Source: Cacconaster sp045599325 (lineage in GTDB: Bacteria; Bacteroidota; Bacteroidia; Bacteroidales; UBA932). From it: DNA of 64,000 bases. The first letter of the stretch is position 1. Every line of letters begins with the position of its first letter. The position numbers and the translations under genes were made by a program. Positions 50,454 to 59,534 of this stretch are shown piece by piece. The notes under the pieces were generated by a model. It saw nothing but the letters and a program-made list of their open reading frames with translations. It made no database searches and was not told the origin of the DNA. The stretch is from assembly GCA_045599325.1 (NCBI GenBank), contig JAZRVT010000034.1, positions 1 to 64,000 of the forward strand, written 5' to 3'.

Positions 50454-51344
50454 ATGATTAGAAAAATTGAGAATATAGACCAATTTAACAGGTTCTTCGG
50501 GCAACCGACGCTCCATCCGCACGTGAGTGTGGCGGACCTGGGCCGCGCGGACCTCAGTCTTTTCGCACCCACAGATTTCGGAATGTTCTGCGTCGTCCTG
50601 CTTGATTCCGACTTTGGCGGAATACACCTGCGCAGCTCAAGCATCAGTTATGGAGCAGGCTCCATCATCACGATGAAGCCCGGTGACATCATATCAGCCG
50701 ATATAAGCACGGCCGTCCGGCCTAAAGGCAGGATGCTAGTATTCCGTCAGGAGCTAATAGCGGACACCGGACTCGGGCGTGACTTCTATATGTTCAATTA
50801 CTTCGACTACGATGTATCAGAGGCCCTGGAGCTCAACGAAACAGAACGCCGGGTGATGATGAACTGCTTTGCCAACATAAGCAGTGAACTCTACGCTCCG
50901 GATGACGAGTTCACAGGTCATATGCTGCGTCTTGGCATAGGACAGCTGCTGAGCTACTGCAGGCGCTACTACGACCGCCAGTTCGACATCCGAAAACTCA
51001 AGAGCAATGATTTCATCATCAAGCTGGAGAGCCTCCTCAACAACTACATAGGCGCATCTGAGATGTCCAGCATGCACGGACAACCGACAGTCGCCTGGTG
51101 TGCGGAGCAGTTCAACCTTTCTCCGAACTATTTCGGCGAAATAGTCAAGCGCCAGACACACATCACTGCCCAGGAGTACATCCAGGGCAAGCTTCTTGAA
51201 AAAGCGAAGGCAATGCTGCTGCATTCGGACCACCCGGTCAACGAAATAGCCGAACAGCTCGGCTTCTCCTACGCCAACCATTTCACGCGCTTCTTCCGGA
51301 CCAAGACAGGGATGTCACCGTCAGATTACCGCAGGAAAGGGTAA
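50454..51344 (+). CDS. AraC family transcriptional regulator
   Basis: A 296-residue regulator. N-terminal cupin-like sensor domain (~1-170) is followed by a C-terminal AraC DNA-binding domain (~190-296): first HTH 'TVAWCAEQFNLSPNYFGEIVKRQ', second HTH 'HPVNEIAEQLGFSYANHFTRFF' and 'KTGMSPSDYR'. It is divergent from the lyase gene (50239) and probably controls it. The ligand is unknown; an aromatic compound would fit the lyase. Upstream 11-codon ORF noted. Confidence 0.92.
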   Translation: MIRKIENIDQFNRFFGQPTLHPHVSVADLGRADLSLFAPTDFGMFCVVLLDSDFGGIHLRSSSISYGAGSIITMKPGDIISADISTAVRPKGRMLVFRQELIADTGLGRDFYMFNYFDYDVSEALELNETERRVMMNCFANISSELYAPDDEFTGHMLRLGIGQLLSYCRRYYDRQFDIRKLKSNDFIIKLESLLNNYIGASEMSSMHGQPTVAWCAEQFNLSPNYFGEIVKRQTHITAQEYIQGKLLEKAKAMLLHSDHPVNEIAEQLGFSYANHFTRFFRTKTGMSPSDYRRKG

Positions 51345-51408
51345 AAGACAAAATTTACAGACAGCAATATTACAGGAAAATTTGTAATTTCAACTTTCAA
51401 AATACCAT

Positions 51409-51993
51409 ATGAATATGGAAGAGCACATATCAAGAGAGGAGGCAGTTGACCTCCTGAAGAAATACAACCGGGACCCGTTCCATATCCAGCACGCTCTGAC
51501 GGTCGAGGGTGTGATGCGATGGTACGCCTGTGAGCTAGGTTATTCCGAAGATGCTGATTTCTGGGGGCTTGTCGGCCTCCTGCACGACATCGACTTCGAA
51601 ATGTATCCTGAAGAGCACTGTATCAAGGCTCCTGCCCTGCTTAAGGACGGAGGTGTCGGAGAGGAGATGATCCACGCCATCTGCAGCCACGCCTACGGCA
51701 CACACGTCGACATCAGGCCTGAGCACGAGATGGAGAAGGTTCTCTTTGCCGCTGATGAACTTACCGGGCTGATCTGGGCCGCCGCACTGATGCGTCCTTC
51801 AAAGAGCACCCAGGATATGGAACTGAAGTCTCTGAAGAAGAAATACAAGACACGAGCCTTTGCCGCAGGATGCTCCCGCGACATCATCGAGCAGGGAGCG
51901 CAGATGCTCGGCTGGGAGCTTGATGTTCTGTTGCAGAAGACACTGGATGCTATGAAATCCTGCGAGGCATCCATAAATGACGCGATGAAATAG
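51409..51993 (+). CDS. HD-domain phosphohydrolase-like protein
   Basis: A 194-residue protein with an HD/HDIG metal-binding core: 'NRDPFHIQHALTVEGVMRWYA' (His), 'GLVGLLHDIDFEMYPEEHC' (HD), 'AICSHAYGTHVD' and 'FAADELTGLI' (distal Asp). Members act on nucleotides or phosphoesters; this stand-alone type is often annotated as a putative hydrolase of unknown substrate. Two ATG choices (51409, 51415) cannot be separated. It lies 65 bp after the AraC gene and 21 bp before the M13 protease. Confidence 0.85.
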   Translation: MNMEEHISREEAVDLLKKYNRDPFHIQHALTVEGVMRWYACELGYSEDADFWGLVGLLHDIDFEMYPEEHCIKAPALLKDGGVGEEMIHAICSHAYGTHVDIRPEHEMEKVLFAADELTGLIWAAALMRPSKSTQDMELKSLKKKYKTRAFAAGCSRDIIEQGAQMLGWELDVLLQKTLDAMKSCEASINDAMK

Positions 51994-52014
51994 AAACCTC
52001 CGAATCCAGAACGC

Positions 52015-53943
52015 ATGAAGATTCTACGAATCTGGTCAGTAATCGCCGTCTTATTCTGCATGTGCTCTTGCAATATTGACGGTCCCGATCCGTATATACC
52101 GTCAGAATGGAAATATGACAGGTATTCCGACATCAGCATCATGCCGGGCAGTGATTTCTATCGCTATGTCTGCGGACGGGGCATATCAGAGCCTGGCGCA
52201 GACGCTTGGGCGCCTGTCCCACGCTGGACCAGGCAGACAGAGGATTTCTCGAGTCTGGCATACAGCGAAGGCGATGACAACCCTGTGCCGGTCATAAGAA
52301 GATTGAACGAGCTGAAAAGCGTCTGCACCTCCCGTGAAAATATGGAAGAGGCATTTGTCCAGCTGCGGAAAAGGCTGTCCGCCATAAGTGAGTTCACGGA
52401 TATCAAAGATTATCCGCAGGCCGTGGCCAGATGCACGCGTGAAGGGTATAATTTCTTTTATGTCCAAACCCAGAATCTCGATGGTCACAAGTTCGGAATA
52501 AAGGTCACTGCCATTTATGACGGGCTGCTGGCAGACTGGAAGGAAGAGTGGCTCAAAGAAGCTGGCATATATGATGAATACACCAGGCTTTTGCCAAAGG
52601 CGCGTGAGTTCGAGAAATATCTGAAGGATAATATCAAACTTGACGGCGGCGAGAACCTGAGCCTCCTTGATGCCGGCGTACCGGACGAATGCAAGAAGAT
52701 AAAGAAGTATCTCGCCCACGCAGCCTCCTCGACTAAAGCGGCTGGCGGAGCATTCGAGCGCTTCGCCGAGGCCCTTGGCAATGCGAATCCCGATTTTATC
52801 CCAACTGACGATGCGACACGCCAGTACTTCGAACTTATAGACGGTATGGGGGACGGTATGCTGGAAGCGGCGAATGCCTTTTTATGGTGCTCCGCTGCCT
52901 CTCTTGACATCAGCATCCTGTTCGAGCCTGAAAATATGGTCAACTTCCTTATTGCGTTTCTGTCCCCAAATCTTCTGATGAATATATCCCATACATTCTG
53001 TGACTTATATGCAACCGCGGAGAACAGCAGGAAGAACGAGGAGATTTTCGAAGGTTTGCGCTGCACAATGATGGAAAGGATCGGCAAGTCGGAATGGATG
53101 ACAGCCGGCTATAAAGCGCTTGCCAGAGAAAAACTCGAAGCGATGGAATGCCATACCGGAATACTTGACTGGGATAGATATGAAGCCGAAATGCCTGTGT
53201 CTTCTGATTTCTGCTCAGCTTTTCATGAGATCAGTTCTTCATATATGGCCAAACTGATGAACAACAGCGGGGATAATTACAATATCGACCATATCATTGC
53301 CGCCGCCTATATGACGCCGTTCGTCGGTTACCCGGCATATGATGCGAATTCCTTCTATCTAAGGACCTGCAACACGATGTGCATCCTGCCGAGCACGGAG
53401 GTCATGAGGGATATGAACCCGGGCTTCCCGTTCATCCGCTTCGTGATAGCACACGAAATGTGTCACGGATTCGATACAGAGGGCTGCAGTTACAATGCCC
53501 GCGGAGAATTCGGAGAATGGTGGACTGCCAGTGACAAGCTGGAATTCGGTAAGAAGAAAGAGCGCCTGATAGAGCTTTTCAACCAATATTATGTCGGCGA
53601 ATCAGTATTCTGTGATGGAGCCAGGACAATAGATGAGGATATGGCTGACCTTGGAGGGATGGAGATCGCCTGGCATACTGCAAAAAAGGAGCTTGAATGG
53701 AAGTACCGTGGGGATCAGCTTCTGGATATGGAACGCCGTTTCTTCAAATCCTATGCAGTGTTCTATGCTCAGTATCTTAGCCTTGAAGATAAGATAAAGT
53801 CGGTCAGAGAAGAGGTCCATTCAATCAATGAGTACCGCGTCAACGGCATAGTGAATAACATTGACGACTGGTATTCATGCTTCGATGTCACATCTGAACA
53901 GCAGTATTACTTGCCTTCAGAGCGCCGTGTTCATTTCTGGTAG
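52015..53943 (+). CDS. M13 family (neprilysin-like) metallopeptidase lipoprotein
   Basis: A 642-residue zinc peptidase with lipoprotein signal (CMCSC, Cys ~19) so it faces the periplasm or surface. Zinc site 'VIAHEMCHGFDTEGCS' (HExxH) and 'RTIDEDMADLGGMEIAW' (the third ligand Glu in ExxxD), as in neprilysin/PepO. M13 enzymes cleave small peptides (≤ ~40 residues). Some usual positions differ (CH in HExxH, MADLGG for ENxADLGG). Expected role: peptide scavenging or processing. Confidence 0.88.
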   Translation: MKILRIWSVIAVLFCMCSCNIDGPDPYIPSEWKYDRYSDISIMPGSDFYRYVCGRGISEPGADAWAPVPRWTRQTEDFSSLAYSEGDDNPVPVIRRLNELKSVCTSRENMEEAFVQLRKRLSAISEFTDIKDYPQAVARCTREGYNFFYVQTQNLDGHKFGIKVTAIYDGLLADWKEEWLKEAGIYDEYTRLLPKAREFEKYLKDNIKLDGGENLSLLDAGVPDECKKIKKYLAHAASSTKAAGGAFERFAEALGNANPDFIPTDDATRQYFELIDGMGDGMLEAANAFLWCSAASLDISILFEPENMVNFLIAFLSPNLLMNISHTFCDLYATAENSRKNEEIFEGLRCTMMERIGKSEWMTAGYKALAREKLEAMECHTGILDWDRYEAEMPVSSDFCSAFHEISSSYMAKLMNNSGDNYNIDHIIAAAYMTPFVGYPAYDANSFYLRTCNTMCILPSTEVMRDMNPGFPFIRFVIAHEMCHGFDTEGCSYNARGEFGEWWTASDKLEFGKKKERLIELFNQYYVGESVFCDGARTIDEDMADLGGMEIAWHTAKKELEWKYRGDQLLDMERRFFKSYAVFYAQYLSLEDKIKSVREEVHSINEYRVNGIVNNIDDWYSCFDVTSEQQYYLPSERRVHFW

Positions 53944-53989
53944 CACCCTACAGCACAAGCAGGTCATCCCCCAATTCCAGATACGAAAA

Positions 53990-54011
53990 GTGGCAGCCCG
54001 AAGGCTGCCAC
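53990..54011. terminator. Hairpin at the housekeeping/island border
   Basis: Perfect 9-bp stem GTGGCAGCC / GGCTGCCAC with a CGAA loop, preceded by AAAA and, on the minus strand, followed by TTTT. It fits a terminator for minus-strand transcription from the island and for the M13 gene. The rest of 53944-54211 is AT-rich, with no gene seen. Confidence 0.6.
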
Positions 54012-54211
54012 CGCAGTTTATTTCACGTTTATCAAGTGTGAGTTCAGCGGAATTCTGCACTAATATTCTTCCTCGTTGAAGATTACGTACTTTTATTGAT
54101 TATCAATTTGTTGCGTAAGCGAATTAGCCAACAAATGCTGTTTTTAGAAAAAATAAATGTCATTCCCTGTCCGCAAAAGTCAACTACAATTTATGCTTAG
54201 ATCCATCCTCA

Positions 54212-55264
54212 TCATCTATTGACTGAAGGCCGACCTAGTAATAGATATTTCGCAATATTCTTATTAAAGTCATCCATATCAAGGAAATAACTAGGATATG
54301 CTTCTCTTAATTCCTTATATTTTGAAACTGACACAAGGACAGCGGCATTATCTTTATCATTGATAACAGCTTCAATTTTGTTATACGCCTCATTCGCTTT
54401 ATCCTTATCGTCTTTATTAAACGGAAGAATTCGAAGATTTTTTTTATTGAAGTCTATATATAACAGGAAAATATCACCTTGAAATTTATGCTGTTCAACA
54501 ACATTTACAGAAAGTTTAAGCGCCAAAAGTTTGTCCAAAAATTTATTTTTATCATCTAGCTTTTGAAGCCGTTTTATTAATTCCCCCTTCGTTTCCCCAC
54601 AAAACAGCTCCATAACTTTGGACTTCTCTTTCATAGAAAACAGGCAACTAATTATTTTGAAAAATTCTTGCCATTCATCAGAACCTTGCCCAGACTTCAT
54701 CGCAGTGTTTGTTACTAGCCCTGCTGTTTCAACGGCCATCGCCCAGCTATGCTGCAGTTGTGTTCGAAGCTGAATCTCTACTTTCATACCATCCCAGTCC
54801 TCATTGTTACTGCTATGGTATTTATATACAAGGTGGATACTTCTATATCCACTTAACTTTGGTTTGTCATCAACATAATCATTTACTTTCACAACCTCAA
54901 ATTGCTCAATTGTGAAGCTTAATAAGCAAAAGGATGCTTGTCTTAGAGCATCAATTCCAGAAAACACAAATCTTCCACCTGCAATATCTTGCATTCCTCC
55001 TAGTCCCATCTCTGGATTCAAGTCAAGTTTATATTGGATTGAAGTCATTCGCTTAAGTCTATAAGAAGAAAAGACAGGCTTCATTGAATTCTGAGAGAAA
55101 ACTGTCTGTATCTTTTGCATCAAAAGCTCAATGACAGGAAGGTGTTGCTCTCGCCATTCGTTAACAATGGCGACCGACTTTGCAACTGCAATCTTATCAC
55201 CAGAGGTTGTTATTGTCTCTCCAGCTTTTGTTATCTGTTTTGCTGAATATCTCATAACATACAA
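54212..55264 (-). CDS. RelA/SpoT-domain (p)ppGpp-synthetase-like protein
   Basis: A 350-residue protein. Residues ~55-205 form a RelA/SpoT synthetase domain with all core motifs: 'SSYRLKRMTSIQYKL' (ATP site), 'MQDIAGGRFVF' (DxxGxR), 'DDKPKLSGYRSIHLVY' and 'VEIQLRTQLQHSWAMAVE' (Glu/Arg). No HD hydrolase domain is present. The C-terminal ~140 residues are an unrecognised regulatory or target-sensing domain. Such single-domain synthetases are small alarmone synthetases, or toxins (toxSAS, CapRel) that pyrophosphorylate nucleotides or tRNA during infection. Last of five minus-strand island genes; AT-rich. An alternative start is ATG 55255. Confidence 0.85.
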   Translation of the reverse strand: MYVMRYSAKQITKAGETITTSGDKIAVAKSVAIVNEWREQHLPVIELLMQKIQTVFSQNSMKPVFSSYRLKRMTSIQYKLDLNPEMGLGGMQDIAGGRFVFSGIDALRQASFCLLSFTIEQFEVVKVNDYVDDKPKLSGYRSIHLVYKYHSSNNEDWDGMKVEIQLRTQLQHSWAMAVETAGLVTNTAMKSGQGSDEWQEFFKIISCLFSMKEKSKVMELFCGETKGELIKRLQKLDDKNKFLDKLLALKLSVNVVEQHKFQGDIFLLYIDFNKKNLRILPFNKDDKDKANEAYNKIEAVINDKDNAAVLVSVSKYKELREAYPSYFLDMDDFNKNIAKYLLLGRPSVNR

Positions 55265-55380
55265 TGATTAATATTCGGTACGCCAATTGCGGTGATTAAT
55301 AGACTACTACCTCCGAATCTCGAACCATTTCTGGGAGGGACTTTTGCAGATTCAACAATTAATTACCAAAGGAAAAAATA

Positions 55381-57153
55381 TTATTGCTTGAAAATATCCC
55401 AGTTGTTCTGCAGGTCCTCTCCATGCATAAGTGGGAAATATGATATTATATCCTTTGCCAGATCGTAATACTTTGGATCCGTTTTCATGAAATTACTAAC
55501 ACTAGTAGCCTGACCACTAGTAAAAGCGAGTCTATATGAAGATTCAATCATCGCCACTATATCATATATGATATTCTCAAGCTTCTTATCCAAATCGTCA
55601 GCTGAATAATTGGAAAGAATAGGTCCATATTCAAAAGAAGTGGTGTCACTTAATACTTTCGGAGAAGCATTGATATCATCTTCTGTGATCATCTCATTTA
55701 CTAAACGATAGCACATTCCCAGGATTGCAAAAATAGTTTGCTTACCGTTCTTTAGCACTTCAATCTGTTCAGGGCTGAGCTTCTTTTTCGTGCCTTCTTT
55801 CGTTTTAAATTTCCGCTCAATTTCATCATACCGTTTCTTTAGGTCAATGAGATCTAATAAGAATGTCTTCTTGTTCTTGTCTTGATCATAATTCACCTTG
55901 AAGAGCTGCCCATATACCGTCGAATTCTCAAAAATAACCTTCTTTCCAGACCTTGAGGTACCAGGTCTCTGATGAACAAATGATAATACGATCTGTCCTA
56001 GTTCATCGTTTTTGATAGTATAGGAAGGCTTGAAATCTGGTATATGACCTCGTTTAATTTCGACATAGATTGTTTCATCTTTCATCCACCTACTTAGGCG
56101 GACCATTTCAGGAGAATTTGATTTTAAATCTCTTGGGAAGATCGGCTTCTGTGAGTTCGATGCCTCCGCTATACTTGTGAAGAAGTCTGCAGCCTTTTTA
56201 TTATTTTTCGTGGAAACGATTTTGCATGGGATAAAAAACTCCTTGGTGTTTGAACCTTTATATGTCCCTATCAAAGTAGAAGTCTGACCACCATTGACGA
56301 TTGAAAAATTATAAAGCTTAACGGTATTTCCATCTGGGATAAACTCTTCACAGGCTATTATGATACCATTATTGAGGAACCAGAAGTTATCTCTGTCTTT
56401 ATCCAACGTGTGCCTAATTCCTTCGTCAACCATGGTGTTCTTGATATAACGCCTAATATTGAGATCAAACAGACCTTTCCCTGCATATTTATTATAAAGG
56501 CGTGATATTGAAGTAGACCCCACATTACAAATAATACCACAGGAATTATTAGACTCATATGACAGGTAGTTTTTCGGCTTATCAATAGTTACCTTATCTT
56601 CAACTACCGTATCCAACTCCTCTTGATCTTTGATTATGGCTTTTTCAACAGCCTCGCCATTATAAATAATCACTGATTCTACAGGGATATCGGAACTAGA
56701 CTTTTCAAGTTTTACGATAGCAGCATCTACATCTACTGGCGCAGTAGAAAAGATTTGATATTCATAATTATCTGTTGCATCATCAGGAAGCCGATCAATA
56801 TAATCTTGAAGATATTTCTTCACTAGATCATTATATGAGCCTGTTCTCCCTATCTTAAAATTATTTACGGTGCTTTGCATCTTTTGAAGCTCTTCAACAA
56901 CAGCTTCAGGAGATAATGAGGACGTGAATTTAGATTGGCCTAAAATAACCTTCTGCTCTTCTTCGTCATAATAGAGAAAATCTATTCCGCCATCATCCTT
57001 CCCGTCTGTCACAATCTGGTCGGAATAATCTTCTTTAAAAACATGCTTTAAGATTACATGGCTAAAAGCCCGATCATCAGAAATAGTATTTCCCGACAAA
57101 CTTTTAATAGCGCCTTTTGCCTGAATAATCGCAGTTTCAATAATCTCACTCAT
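55381..57153 (-). CDS. AIPR family abortive-infection protein
   Basis: A 590-residue protein matching the AIPR (PF10592) family associated with abortive phage infection. The N-terminal part has a Mrr-like nuclease motif: 'GGIDFLYYDEEEQKVILGQSKF' region (D58, Q73 and K75 in D…QxK). The AIPR core follows: 'WFLNNGIIIACEEF' and 'FSIVNGGQTSTLIGTY' (~265-300), then 'IAEASNSQKPI' and 'LSRWMKDETIYVEIKRG'. It probably cuts DNA or RNA after phage sensing; mechanism unproven. Located 47 bp after the HNH gene. AT-rich codons. Confidence 0.9.
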   Translation of the reverse strand: MSEIIETAIIQAKGAIKSLSGNTISDDRAFSHVILKHVFKEDYSDQIVTDGKDDGGIDFLYYDEEEQKVILGQSKFTSSLSPEAVVEELQKMQSTVNNFKIGRTGSYNDLVKKYLQDYIDRLPDDATDNYEYQIFSTAPVDVDAAIVKLEKSSSDIPVESVIIYNGEAVEKAIIKDQEELDTVVEDKVTIDKPKNYLSYESNNSCGIICNVGSTSISRLYNKYAGKGLFDLNIRRYIKNTMVDEGIRHTLDKDRDNFWFLNNGIIIACEEFIPDGNTVKLYNFSIVNGGQTSTLIGTYKGSNTKEFFIPCKIVSTKNNKKAADFFTSIAEASNSQKPIFPRDLKSNSPEMVRLSRWMKDETIYVEIKRGHIPDFKPSYTIKNDELGQIVLSFVHQRPGTSRSGKKVIFENSTVYGQLFKVNYDQDKNKKTFLLDLIDLKKRYDEIERKFKTKEGTKKKLSPEQIEVLKNGKQTIFAILGMCYRLVNEMITEDDINASPKVLSDTTSFEYGPILSNYSADDLDKKLENIIYDIVAMIESSYRLAFTSGQATSVSNFMKTDPKYYDLAKDIISYFPLMHGEDLQNNWDIFKQ

Positions 57154-57200
57154 ATTGTCTCAAATTTTAATTGCTAAGGTAATAATTCTTGGCTAAAGCT

Positions 57201-57953
57201 TTATTCTTTCTCAAGTAATTCTTTCAACTCATTTAATGATAAGACCTTATTCTTATACCGGTGCACCATTCTATGACAATTTGGACATAAGCATATCAAG
57301 TCGGTTTTAGGGTCCACCTCCACTTCTTGATCCTTACTATATAAAGGCTTGATATGATGGACTTCTATGAAATTCTTTCCAATCTCACCATATGTCTTTT
57401 CAAAGTCAAATCCGCAAGCCATGCACTTGCATCCATGATATTTAATCGCCAATCGCCTGTTATTGGCGCTCCTCTCGTATCTGGTTGAATAATAAAGCTT
57501 CTTTTTCCCTTCGACATCATTCTTCCCATCACACACTTCTACCTCGCTTTCGATATTGTCATTGGAATCGTTATAGATCGTAGAGCCAGGAGTGTCTACA
57601 ATGGTGACGTCATATGAGTCTATCTCTACCTTGGTGAAGATAATTGCAGGATAATTGTCTGGCTGGTGCGGATGCGCATTATATTTCTCAGACAGATCAC
57701 TATGCCAAAACATTCTAATTCGGCCATGATCATCTGTTGTGAACTGAGCATCATAACTAATTCCTTCGAAAAATAATTTGATATCCTTCTTATGGGGATA
57801 AATCAGGCTATCTACGCCCCAGAATGAATATGTGTTCTGGGGGATACCGGTTCCATGGTGATCAAAGAATGATTTATCGCCATACTTGATAGCTTCTTTA
57901 TCATTCAATATTTCAAATGAAAAATAACGTCCTGTTTCCATAAGTTCATTCAT
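57201..57953 (-). CDS. HNH endonuclease with novel N-terminal domain
   Basis: A 250-residue protein. The C-terminal half is a classical HNH nuclease: two zinc CxxC ('CMACGFD', 'CLCPNCH'), active-site 'EVHHIKPLYS', then 'LICLCPNCHRMVHR'. The N-terminal ~150 residues (starting 'MNELMETGRYFSFEILNDK') are beta-rich and unrecognised; they may read a base or bind DNA. The start overlaps the zinc-repeat nuclease gene by 8 bp (ATGAATGA), so the two are translationally coupled. This places them in the same functional unit. Confidence 0.88.
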   Translation of the reverse strand: MNELMETGRYFSFEILNDKEAIKYGDKSFFDHHGTGIPQNTYSFWGVDSLIYPHKKDIKLFFEGISYDAQFTTDDHGRIRMFWHSDLSEKYNAHPHQPDNYPAIIFTKVEIDSYDVTIVDTPGSTIYNDSNDNIESEVEVCDGKNDVEGKKKLYYSTRYERSANNRRLAIKYHGCKCMACGFDFEKTYGEIGKNFIEVHHIKPLYSKDQEVEVDPKTDLICLCPNCHRMVHRYKNKVLSLNELKELLEKE

Positions 57954-59511
57954 TAAAAGGCAACTCTGGATCGGGCTGCCAGATTGGAACTACTCCAGTT
58001 TTAACAGAATTGATTATCTTAAGTAATACTTCTGGGTCTTCAATCACTTCATAAGGGTAATGGATTCCAAGGTTTGAGAAATATATAACCCTTAGACCTC
58101 GTTTTTCGCATAGAGCCTTTTTGATCGTATCTCTTTTTTTATTTTCCTTATATCCTGGTTCTCCACCGAAATAATCAACGGGCTTAAAATGCTGGATGCC
58201 TTGACATTCTATTACGATATTATGCTCATATAAATAAAAATCAAGGTGAAGAGTACCATTATACTTTAACCAATCAAAAGTCTTTTGCGGGATAAAAGGA
58301 ATATTGTTACGAATCAATAGACTGGTGATCGTGTCCTCTAGGAGGCTATTATTGCACATCGGACATCCTGCCCCGCGAATATGAGCTTTAGGAGTCTGCA
58401 AAAATGGCCCATGTTTTGGGCATATTATTTTAACTGGAATGCGTCTATTAACATATTCAATTTCCGAATAGTCGTACTTTCCTTTATGAACAGTCTGAGC
58501 TATTGATAAGAAATCGGTAGCAGACTTCGTTAATCGAGAACTAGCAGATTCATTATAACAGAGTCTACATCCATGACCTTGAAGATGACCATTTGGCTTT
58601 ATCCAAAACTCGCCATGTTTCGGGCAGACAATACATACCTTCGTTTGGCTATTGCTATATATTACTTTTGAATAATCATATTTATCGCCGTGGACCAATC
58701 TCGACTTTTCAATGAAAAAATCTTGATCCAAATACCTCCCACTGCATTTGGGACAGCCTAAAGACTTCAAATGACGATCAGGAGTCTGCCAGAATTCACC
58801 ATGCTCAGGGCAGATAATACAAACCTTCCGTTGGTACCCTTTCCATTCAACCTTTGAATAGTCATATTTTCCATGGAATCTCTCATCCGCTTTTTTCAAG
58901 AAATAGTTTAAATCAATACCATAATTGCCACTACATTTAGGACAGCCATGGTTCTTTAAATGATTATTGGGGGTAGTCCAAAACTCTCCATGTTCAGGGC
59001 AGATGATACAAACCTTAGACTTATTTCCACGATATTCGACTTTGGAATAATCATATTTTTCACCATATATCGCCTTTGATGCTGAAATAAATTCTTCAGT
59101 AGATGGAACATAATTATTAGTGCATTTGGGGCACCCTGCTCCATGGAGATGATTGTGAGGAGACTGCCAGAATTCTCCATGTTCTGGACATATTATGCAC
59201 ACATCTTTTTCGTTGTGGGAATAATCGACCTTGGAATAATCATACTTGTTTCCATGAACTTTTCTGGCTTTCTTAATAAACTCTTCAGTGGAAGACCTAA
59301 ACCTTTCTGAATTCGCTTCTGACATGCATTTCGGACATCCTGCGCCATGCAAGTGATTATTAACCTCTTGCCAAAATTCACCATGTTTTGGACAGATGAT
59401 GCACAACTTTGCGTGAACGCCCAAATATTCTGCCTTAGAATAATCATACCTATCCCCATGCACCTTACGTGCATCGGCTATGAATTCCTCTGTTGTCTTT
59501 TTTCTTGGCAT
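57946..59511 (-). CDS. Six-repeat zinc-finger protein with C-terminal PD-(D/E)XK-like nuclease
   Basis: A 521-residue protein. Residues ~1-390 contain six repeats of ~62 residues, each with a 'KYDYSKVEY' strand, then 'CIICPEHGEFW', a H-containing loop and 'GCPKC'; repeats begin near residues 6, 72, 135, 199, 262 and 328. The unit resembles DUF723-type treble-clef zinc repeats and is likely to bind nucleic acid. The C-terminal ~130 residues are a nuclease: 'GTLHLDFYLYEHNIVIECQG' (D424, E435, Q437) and 'QHFKPVDYFGGEPG'. The same nuclease type ends the neighbouring gene at 59535. Start codon is MPRKKTTEEF at 59511. Confidence 0.8.
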   Translation of the reverse strand: MPRKKTTEEFIADARKVHGDRYDYSKAEYLGVHAKLCIICPKHGEFWQEVNNHLHGAGCPKCMSEANSERFRSSTEEFIKKARKVHGNKYDYSKVDYSHNEKDVCIICPEHGEFWQSPHNHLHGAGCPKCTNNYVPSTEEFISASKAIYGEKYDYSKVEYRGNKSKVCIICPEHGEFWTTPNNHLKNHGCPKCSGNYGIDLNYFLKKADERFHGKYDYSKVEWKGYQRKVCIICPEHGEFWQTPDRHLKSLGCPKCSGRYLDQDFFIEKSRLVHGDKYDYSKVIYSNSQTKVCIVCPKHGEFWIKPNGHLQGHGCRLCYNESASSRLTKSATDFLSIAQTVHKGKYDYSEIEYVNRRIPVKIICPKHGPFLQTPKAHIRGAGCPMCNNSLLEDTITSLLIRNNIPFIPQKTFDWLKYNGTLHLDFYLYEHNIVIECQGIQHFKPVDYFGGEPGYKENKKRDTIKKALCEKRGLRVIYFSNLGIHYPYEVIEDPEVLLKIINSVKTGVVPIWQPDPELPFNE

Positions 59512-59534
59512 ACGCTCAGTTTAGTTGGCTAGTA

